Shown here piece by piece: positions 8,408 to 13,618 of a DNA stretch of 13,618 nt. Numbering within the stretch: the first letter of the stretch is position 1; the number at the start of each line of letters is the position of its first letter. The notes beneath the pieces were generated by a model. The model was not told the origin of the DNA and did not search any database. It saw only the letters and a list, made by a program, of their open reading frames with translations. The position numbers were made by a program, and so were the translations under genes. Source of the stretch: DATNBT01 sp964579765 (GTDB taxonomy: Bacteria; Acidobacteriota; Vicinamibacteria; Vicinamibacterales; CAVVIG01); contig CAZOIK010000232.1 of the NCBI GenBank assembly GCA_964579765.1, positions 1 to 13,618 on the forward strand, written 5' to 3'.

Positions 8408-9496
8408 TCAGCCCCGGAACGCCTGCGCGGCAGCGATCCGTTCTCGCACGGGCGGATGGCTGTAGAACAGCCACTGCACGATCTTCGAGGGATGTTCTTC
8501 GGCGAGATTCTGCGCGGCGAGGCGCCGCATCGCGGAGATGAACGCGGCGGGATTCTTCGTCAGCGCGAGCGCGTAGCGGTCGGCGCTCCGCTCGAACGCG
8601 CGCGACATCGCGTGCGCGACGGGCACCATCACGAACGACACGGCGCCGGCGGCGAGCACGAGCAGCGGCAGCCCGGCGACGTCGCCGACGCCGCGCAGCG
8701 CGAAGACGGGCGCCAGCGCCGCGAGCGCGCGCGACGCGAGATAGAAGCCGCCGAGAATCAGCGCGCTCTCGAAGACAATCCCCTTCCAGATGTCCCCGTG
8801 CACGTGGTGCGCGAGCTCGTGCGCCAGCACCACCTCGATCTCCTCGTCGCTGTACTCGGAGAGCATCGTGTCGGAGACGAGAATCCGCCGCGTCGCGCCG
8901 ATGCCCGCGAGCGCGGCGTTGGCCTTCCGCGTCTTCTCGCTCAGCCCCCACTCGTAGGCACCGAGCCCTTTCGCGCCGGCGCGATCGGCGAGCGCGAGCA
9001 GCCGCGCGCGCAGCGCGTCGCGGTCGAGCGGCTTGACGCGGTAGAAGATCGGCAGCAGCACGACCGGCGCGACGTTGGTCAGGCCGACGATGAGCAGCGC
9101 GAAGACGACGCCCGCCGGCAGCCACCAGCGCTCGGGCGACACGCGGATGAGGCCGTAGACGATCGACGCGCCGACCGACGACAGCACGAACCCGATGGCG
9201 AACGACTTGGCCTGATCGAGCAGCCAGCGGCCGAGCGGCTCGTGCGACAGGCCGTAGCGCCGCTCGAGCACGAACCCGGTGTAGAACGCGAGCGGCAGGC
9301 TCCCGATCTCGTTGAGCAGGAGCAGCAGGACGAGGTAGTACAACAGCCCGCCCGCGCCGTCGCCCGCCAGCGTGCGCATCGCGACGCTCGCGCCGCTCGC
9401 CAGCAGCACGGCGAACAGCGCCACGGTCCAGGCGACCGACGCGACGGCTGCGCGGCGTTTGAGCCGGTGATAGCGGCTGGCGCGGTCTTCGTTCAT
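8408..9496 (-). CDS. Integral-membrane M48 family zinc metallopeptidase (Ste24/CAAX-protease type)
   Basis: A 362-residue membrane protease. It has hydrophobic segments at about 18-40, 52-72, 97-117 and 126-150, then a catalytic domain with HELAH at 226-230 (zinc ligands H226 and H230, catalytic E227). Two further hydrophobic stretches lie at about 240-262 and 272-296, and the third zinc ligand E302 is in FERSADRYAL. The C-terminus carries a YSHPPVRERI motif typical of M48 enzymes. This topology matches Ste24/CAAX prenyl protease 1 more than soluble BepA-type M48 proteins, but with no prenylation expected in bacteria a role in membrane protein quality control is more likely (inference). The ATG is 7 bases after the lipoprotein stop, without a clear Shine-Dalgarno, so it is probably coupled to it. 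No transcription terminator fits in the 20 bases before the convergent gene. Confidence 0.9.
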   Translation of the reverse strand: MNEDRASRYHRLKRRAAVASVAWTVALFAVLLASGASVAMRTLAGDGAGGLLYYLVLLLLLNEIGSLPLAFYTGFVLERRYGLSHEPLGRWLLDQAKSFAIGFVLSSVGASIVYGLIRVSPERWWLPAGVVFALLIVGLTNVAPVVLLPIFYRVKPLDRDALRARLLALADRAGAKGLGAYEWGLSEKTRKANAALAGIGATRRILVSDTMLSEYSDEEIEVVLAHELAHHVHGDIWKGIVFESALILGGFYLASRALAALAPVFALRGVGDVAGLPLLVLAAGAVSFVMVPVAHAMSRAFERSADRYALALTKNPAAFISAMRRLAAQNLAEEHPSKIVQWLFYSHPPVRERIAAAQAFRG

Positions 9497-9503
9497 GGCG
9501 GGT

Positions 9504-10301
9504 TCATTGCGACGCGGGAGCGTCCTCGCGGGTGCCGACGGTCACGCCGCCGTTCACGGTCGTCGCGTTGATCGCGGTGCCGCCCCCGTTGAGCACGCCC
9601 TCGAAGTGGCGCTTGCTGTCGTCGCGCACGTCGAACGTCACGCCGGACGCGTGGAACCGGCCGTTCACCCACGTGGCGTTGACGGCGGCCTTCGCCGTGG
9701 CGGGAATCAGCAGGTCGATCGGACCGTTGACGGTCGCCGCGCTGACGTCGCCCTTCCCGAGGCTCGCGAACTGCGCCCGGACGCGCCCGTTGACCGTTCG
9801 CCCGTCGAACGCCCCGGACAGGTTTGTCGCCTCGACGGGGCCGTTGGTCGTGCGCACCGACGCGCGGCCGGCGATGCCGCGCAGTTGCACCCGTCCGTTC
9901 ACGGTCACGATGCGCACGCTCGCCGTCGCCGGCGCCTTCACGTGGTAGTCCACTTCAAAGCTCGCGCCAATGAGCATGCCGTTGATGCGGGCGGTTTCGA
10001 CCGACACCAGATCCGGCCGCGTATGCTCGTTGATCTGGATTTTCGGCAGCAGGTCGCGCGCGAGCTGGTCCGTCGCGCCGCGGGCGATGCGCTCGGCCTG
10101 CACCTCCACGGTCGAGCCGGCCACGCCTTCGACGTCCACGCGGCCGTTCACGTTGGTGACGCTGACTTCGCCCGAGCTGCTGAGCGGGTACGTGCGGGTC
10201 CAGGTGTCGCGTGCCTCGGCGTTGAGCGGTCCGACGCCGCAGCCCGCCGAGAGCGCGGCGGCCGCCGTGGCCGCCGCCAGTCCGAGAAGCGATCGATGCA
10301 T
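9504..10301 (-). CDS. Putative lipoprotein with DUF4097-type beta-repeat domain
   Basis: The 265-residue product has a lipoprotein signal: MHR, a hydrophobic Leu/Ala run, and lipobox LSAG before C21. The start ATG at 10301 is set by GGAGG (complement at 10308-10312) 6 bases upstream. The mature part is a right-handed repetitive beta structure of the DUF4097 kind. The turn Val/Thr-Asn-Gly recurs seven times (NVNGRV, TVNGRV, TTNGPV, TVNGRV, TVNGPI, WVNGRF, TVNGGV). No catalytic residues are recognisable. DUF4097 proteins are often found with signalling or envelope genes, and their biochemical role is unknown. It lies 38 bases downstream of smc and 7 bases upstream of the M48 peptidase gene on the same strand, so a shared transcript is likely. 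The protease could process or turn over this protein, but only proximity supports that. Confidence 0.85.
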   Translation of the reverse strand: MHRSLLGLAAATAAAALSAGCGVGPLNAEARDTWTRTYPLSSSGEVSVTNVNGRVDVEGVAGSTVEVQAERIARGATDQLARDLLPKIQINEHTRPDLVSVETARINGMLIGASFEVDYHVKAPATASVRIVTVNGRVQLRGIAGRASVRTTNGPVEATNLSGAFDGRTVNGRVRAQFASLGKGDVSAATVNGPIDLLIPATAKAAVNATWVNGRFHASGVTFDVRDDSKRHFEGVLNGGGTAINATTVNGGVTVGTREDAPASQ

Positions 10302-10339
10302 CAGGCGCCTCCGGCGGTACATACGCGGCGAGTGCCGCC

Positions 10340-12886
10340 TCAGTTCAACTGGACGGAAATGAGCTTCGAGACGCCCGGCTCCTCCATCGTCACGCCGTAG
10401 AGACGATCGGCAATCTCCATGGTCTTGCGGTTGTGCGTGATGAGGATGAACTGGGTGTGGTGCAGCATCGCCCGCAGCATCTCGACGAAGCGGCCCACGT
10501 TGGCGTCGTCGAGCGGCGCGTCGATCTCGTCGAGCAGGCAGAACGGGCTCGGCTTGTACTTGAAGAGCCCGAACATCAGCGCGATCGCCGTCAGCGCCTT
10601 CTCGCCGCCCGAGAGCAGCTGCACGCTCTGCAGACGCTTGCCGGGCGGCTGCGCGACGATCTCGATGCCGCTCTCGAGCGGGTCGTTCTCGTCGAGCAGC
10701 GTCAGGCCGGCGCGGCCGCCGCCGAACAGGGTGTGGAACATCTCCTGGAAGTTCCGGTTGATGGCGGCGAACGCCTCGCTGAACCGCTGGCGCGTCGTCT
10801 CGTCGATGCGCTTGATGGCTTCGCTCGTCTGCGCGATCGAGTCCACGAGATCCTTGCGCTGCGTCGTCAGGAACACGTGGCGCGACTCGAGCTCGTCGAA
10901 CTGCTCGATGGCCATCATGTTGACGGGGCCGAGGCGATCGATCTTGCGCCGGAGCTCGACGATGGCCTCCTCGGCGCTGAGCGTCCGCTGCGTCGCCTCT
11001 TCGACGGCGCTGGCGGGCGCCGTCTCGGCCGTGACGCCCGCGTCGTCGTCCGGTTCGTCGGCCTGGTCGGCGTAGATCACGCGGGCGTCGGGCGTCGCTT
11101 CGCCCTGGCGCTCGAGCTCTTCGACCTCGGCGACGACCTCGTCGAGCGTGGACTGGACGGCCTCGACGCACGACGCGGCGAGATGCGCCAGGTCGCTCTC
11201 TGCCGTCGCCCGGGCGATGTCGAGCTCGGCGACCTGGGCGCGGACGGTTTCGAGCGTGGCGCGGGCCTGCTTGATGACGCCCTCGTGCTCGTCGGCCTTC
11301 ACCCGGAGCGCGGCGGCGGTCTCGTCGGCGGCCGCGACGTCGCGCTTGAACCCGTCGAGCGCGAGCACGTCTTCGTCCAGCTTCTGGGTGCCGGCGGCGA
11401 TGGCCGCGCGCAGGTCGTCGATGCGGCGCCGCGCGTCGTCGCGTTCGGCCGCCAGCGCGGACGCCCGGGCTTCGAGCTCGGCGCCCGCTTCTTCGAGACG
11501 CGTCACGTCGGCGGCCAGCGCCGTCGCGCGCTCGACCAGCCCCGCGTGCGCCGCGCGCGCTTCGGCGGCCTGCTGGCCGAGGGTCTCGGCAGACTCGCGC
11601 GCTTCGAACAGGCGCCGCTGCGCGGACGCGAGCCGCTCGTCGGCCGTCTGCTGATCGTTTTCCAGCCGCGCAATCGAGACGCGGGCCTCGCCCTGCCGGC
11701 GATCGATGGTCTCCCGCTCTTCCTCGGCCTGGCGGCGCTCGCGCGTCAGCTGCTCGAGCTTCTGCGACAGCCGGCCCGACTCGTCCGCCGCCTGCTGCAG
11801 GCGGGCCTCGTGGGCGACGATCGCCTTCTCCTGCTTGTGCTGCTCGGCGGTCAGCGCCTCGAGGGCGCGCAGCGCCTGGGCGATCGTCGTGTCGAGCGCG
11901 GCGGTCTCGTCGGCCAGCCGCGCCAGCGCCTCGCGCTCGCCGGCGATGCGCTCGCGCAGGTCCTTGATCTCACGCTTGGTTTCGAGAATGCCGTGGGCCT
12001 CGCGGCGGATGCCGCCTGTCACGAGATGCGGCCCGCGGAACACTTCGCCGGCCCGCGTGACCACGGGGCACGCGGCGATGCGGCTCGCCGCTTCCGCCCG
12101 TTCGTACGAATCCGCAATCCAGGCTTCGCCCACCGCCTCGAGGATGGCGTCCGCATAGCCGCCGCCCACCCGGACGACGCTCGACAGCGGCACGACGCCC
12201 TCAGGCATGTCGTCGGTCCGGCTGAAGGCGGACACGACGTTATGTACGTAGTGTCCGCCTTCGGGCGGACTGGCAATCAGGAAGCCGCAGCGGCCCGCGT
12301 CGGCCTCCTGCACGACGGCGAACCCGGCCGCCGCATGCTCCTGGCGTTCGACGATGACGTGCTGCAGGAGGTCGGCGAGGCAGGCGTCAACGGCGCGTTC
12401 GTAGCCGGCGGTGACTTCGAGGTAGTCCGCCACCGCGCCTTTCTGGTTGACCGCGCCGTTGGCGTTGACGAGCACGGCCCGGGCCGCGTCGCCGAACCCA
12501 GCGCGGGCGGCCTCGAGCTGCTCGAGCGAGGTGAGCCGCGCCGAGAGCCCGGCCAGCTCGTGCTCGCGCGAACGCACCTGCGCGGCGCGCCATTCGTGTT
12601 CGATCCGCGCGCTCGCCAGCTCCGACTCGCGCGCCGCTCGCGCGACGCGCGTCTCGTCGAGCGCCTGCTGCGCGCGCCGCAGCGCCTCGGACGCCGACGC
12701 GCGGTCGCCCTCGATGCGCTCCGATTCGACGCGCACGTCGCCGAACTCGACGTCGAGCTTCGAGAGCGTCTCCGCCACGCGGTCGCCGGCGACGCCGGCG
12801 TGCTCGAGCGCGTGCCGCAGGGCCGTCGCGGAGTTGAGCGCCGAGAACACCTCGCTGCGCGCGGCTTCGACGTCGGCTTCGAACCC
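10340..12886 (-). CDS. smc: Smc, C-terminal part: coiled coil, hinge and C-terminal ATPase lobe
   Basis: Chromosome-condensation ATPase that, with ScpA and ScpB, loads onto DNA and segregates sister chromosomes. This part follows the second in-frame TAG (12887-12889). It holds the end of the N-terminal coiled coil, the hinge (about 12010-12520, with VVPLSSVVRVGGGY and GPHLVTGG), and a long Glu/Ala/Arg-rich return coiled coil (about 10960-12000). The C-terminal head has signature LLSGGEK (10598-10618), Walker B FCLLDEIDAPLDD (10505-10543) and the ITHNRKTMEIAD switch, ending ISVQLN. If translated alone, the first usable start is near GTG at 12850 (836 residues), and it would lack the Walker A half. 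Together with the next two entries it reads as one continuous Smc of about 1,090 visible codons. A 55 bp palindrome sits in frame in the hinge. Confidence 0.9.
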   Translation of the reverse strand, partial: GFEADVEAARSEVFSALNSATALRHALEHAGVAGDRVAETLSKLDVEFGDVRVESERIEGDRASASEALRRAQQALDETRVARAARESELASARIEHEWRAAQVRSREHELAGLSARLTSLEQLEAARAGFGDAARAVLVNANGAVNQKGAVADYLEVTAGYERAVDACLADLLQHVIVERQEHAAAGFAVVQEADAGRCGFLIASPPEGGHYVHNVVSAFSRTDDMPEGVVPLSSVVRVGGGYADAILEAVGEAWIADSYERAEAASRIAACPVVTRAGEVFRGPHLVTGGIRREAHGILETKREIKDLRERIAGEREALARLADETAALDTTIAQALRALEALTAEQHKQEKAIVAHEARLQQAADESGRLSQKLEQLTRERRQAEEERETIDRRQGEARVSIARLENDQQTADERLASAQRRLFEARESAETLGQQAAEARAAHAGLVERATALAADVTRLEEAGAELEARASALAAERDDARRRIDDLRAAIAAGTQKLDEDVLALDGFKRDVAAADETAAALRVKADEHEGVIKQARATLETVRAQVAELDIARATAESDLAHLAASCVEAVQSTLDEVVAEVEELERQGEATPDARVIYADQADEPDDDAGVTAETAPASAVEEATQRTLSAEEAIVELRRKIDRLGPVNMMAIEQFDELESRHVFLTTQRKDLVDSIAQTSEAIKRIDETTRQRFSEAFAAINRNFQEMFHTLFGGGRAGLTLLDENDPLESGIEIVAQPPGKRLQSVQLLSGGEKALTAIALMFGLFKYKPSPFCLLDEIDAPLDDANVGRFVEMLRAMLHHTQFILITHNRKTMEIADRLYGVTMEEPGVSKLISVQLN
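12216..12270. repeat. 55 bp palindrome embedded in frame in the Smc hinge
   Basis: GTCCGGCTGAAGGCGGACAC at 12216-12235 mirrors GTGTCCGCCTTCGGGCGGAC at 12251-12270 with 18 of 20 pairs matched around a 15-base centre containing TACGTA. The right half is itself a perfect hairpin, GTCCGCC-TTCG-GGCGGAC at 12253-12270. Read in the smc frame it encodes roughly PPEGGHYVHNVVSAFSRT, placed between GRCGFLIAS and EGVVPLSS, where other Smc proteins have a short variable loop. This looks like a mobile or REP-type palindrome that landed in a tolerant site without breaking the frame. Confidence 0.75.
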
Positions 12887-12889
12887 CTA
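12887..12889 (-). other. smc: In-frame TAG in smc (downstream one)
   Basis: The codon sits between HRRI and GFEADVEAARSEV in a continuous coiled-coil reading frame. One base change from CAG (Gln) or GAG (Glu) would create it. If the ancestral codon was CAG, the plus strand here would read CCTGG, a Dcm-type methylation site, which is a known context for some long-read base-calling errors. See the matching TAG 120 codons upstream. Confidence 0.85.
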
Positions 12890-13246
12890 GATGCGGCGAT
12901 GCGCGGCGTCGTAGGCTTCGCAGCCAGCCGCGAGCGCCGCCGCGGCGAGGTCTCGCTCCTCGGCGGCCGCCTGCGCCGCCTCGCGCCGCGCGCGGAGGAT
13001 CGCCTGCTGCGGCTCGCGGCGCGCCTCGATCGAGGCGAGCTCGGCCGACAGGCTGGCGGTCCGCGACTCGAGGGCGACGACCTGCTCGCCGTCGAACGCA
13101 ATCTGCTGCTGCCGCCGGTTGATGTCGAGCTCGCAGGCGTGCGCGGCCTCGCGCGCCGCCGTCGCGCGCGCGTCGGCCTCGGTCAGCTCGAGGCGCAGCC
13201 GGCTCAGATCCGACTCCACTTCGGCCACGTGCGCCGACGCGGCGGA
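12890..13246 (-). CDS. smc: Smc, segment between the two in-frame TAGs (N-terminal coiled coil)
   Basis: Open stretch of 119 codons in the same frame as the Smc pieces on either side, beginning SAASAHVAEVESDLSRLRLEL and ending AYDAAHRRI. It is rich in Glu, Ala, Arg and Leu with heptad-like spacing, as expected of the ascending coiled-coil arm, and has no catalytic motif. GTG at 13226-13228 could start a 113-residue product, but no good Shine-Dalgarno precedes it, and a lone coiled-coil fragment has no known use. It is best read as part of one smc gene and not as a separate protein. Codon use and composition match its neighbours. Confidence 0.75.
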
Positions 13247-13249
13247 CTA
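13247..13249 (-). other. smc: In-frame TAG in smc (upstream one)
   Basis: The codon lies between LADARER and SAASAHVAEVE, in the coiled coil shortly after the N-terminal head. As with the other TAG, CAG or GAG is the simplest ancestral codon. The plus-strand context would then be ACTGG, not a Dcm site, so a single methylation-linked error model does not cover both. The two TAGs are exactly 360 bases apart, and no frameshift is found anywhere in the visible smc. Confidence 0.85.
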
Positions 13250-13618
13250 GCGCTCGCGCGCGTCGGCCAGCCGCGCGCGGGCCGACTCGATGATCTCGGC
13301 GAGCTGCCGGTACTTCCGCGCGAAGAGCACCTTCTCCCAGCGCCGGAGCTCGTCGCGCAGCTTCTGATAGCGCCGCGCCTTCCCCGCCTGGCGCTTGAGC
13401 GTCCCGCGCTGCTTCTCCACCTCGAAGACGATGTCGTCGATGCGCGTGAGGTTCTGCTGCGCCGCCTCGAGCTTCAGCTCGGCGGCGCGGCGGCGCGACT
13501 TGTACTTGGTGATGCCCGCGGCCTCTTCGATCAGCTGCCGCCGATCGGTCGGCCGCGTGCTGAGGATCATGCCGATCTTGCCCTGCTCGATGATCGCGTA
13601 AGCCTTGGCGCCGAGGCC
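13250..13618 (-). CDS. smc: Smc, end of N-terminal ATPase lobe and start of coiled coil (5' end outside window)
   Basis: The frame is open to the window edge. It begins within the conserved GLGAKAYAIIEQGKIGMI motif of the N-terminal head, followed by STRPTDRRQLIEEAAGITKY and KSRRRAAELKLEAAQQNLTR, both very typical of bacterial Smc, then enters the coiled coil (RDELRRWEKVLFARKYRQLAEII) until the TAG at 13247. The Walker A motif and about the first 150 residues lie beyond the window. The Met at 13570 is internal and not the start. High conservation here shows that the gene was under selection until recently, or still is. Confidence 0.9.

Noticed and set aside
7181..9571. A 796-codon plus-strand open frame across the haem-domain gene and M48 gene
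   Set aside because: It runs through two well-supported genes in other frames, is Arg/Gly-rich low-complexity sequence, and shows no recognisable domain.
9504..11171. A 555-codon minus-strand frame that would fuse an Arg-rich N-terminus to the lipoprotein
   Set aside because: The upstream part is smc read in another frame. The lipoprotein has its own signal peptide, ATG at 10301 and GGAGG 6 bases upstream.
12887..13249. Programmed recoding with TAG as an amino acid codon (for example pyrrolysine)
   Set aside because: TAG serves as an ordinary stop for two other genes in the window, no suppressor tRNA is seen, and the sites lie in plain coiled coil where a special residue has no evident use.

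Overview
The window is a high-G+C (about two thirds G+C by eye) bacterial chromosome segment of ordinary housekeeping character. Gene content, codon use and the style of the interspersed palindromes fit an Acidobacteriota genome, perhaps Vicinamibacteria. That placement is inference; no rRNA gene or marker here settles it.

Plus strand, 1-6836: a translation/RNA-processing cluster in the order infB (5' end outside the window) - rbfA - nrnA - truB - rpsO - pnp. IF2 and RbfA act in initiation and 30S maturation, TruB makes pseudouridine 55 in tRNA, S15 is a primary 30S binder, and NrnA and PNPase recycle short and long RNA. Two related copies of an octamer-built palindromic element fill the infB-rbfA and nrnA-truB junctions. 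The second copy supplies the last 11 codons and the stop of nrnA, and both copies abut start codons that have no Shine-Dalgarno. rpsO has its own AT-richer leader and starts at TTG behind a strong GGAGG.

6837-7238 has no gene. It holds a composite hairpin just after pnp, then a tandem array of ten 20-22 bp units, each with one GATC at 20-21 bp spacing, then a possible promoter. Downstream, 7239-8387 encodes an exported protein with two tandem GlcG/HbpS-type (haem-degrading, formerly DUF336) domains.

Minus strand, 13618-8408, converging on that gene: smc (N-terminal ATPase half outside the window), a DUF4097-type lipoprotein built on repeated V-N-G turns, and an integral-membrane M48 zinc peptidase. 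These are tightly spaced and probably co-transcribed. The smc reading frame is intact over about 3.3 kb except for two in-frame TAG codons exactly 120 codons apart, and it carries a 55 bp palindrome in frame inside the hinge domain.

No tRNA, rRNA, insertion sequence, phage gene or CRISPR array was seen. The items most worth a second look are the two palindromic element types that have entered coding sequence, the helically phased GATC array, and the TAG-interrupted smc.
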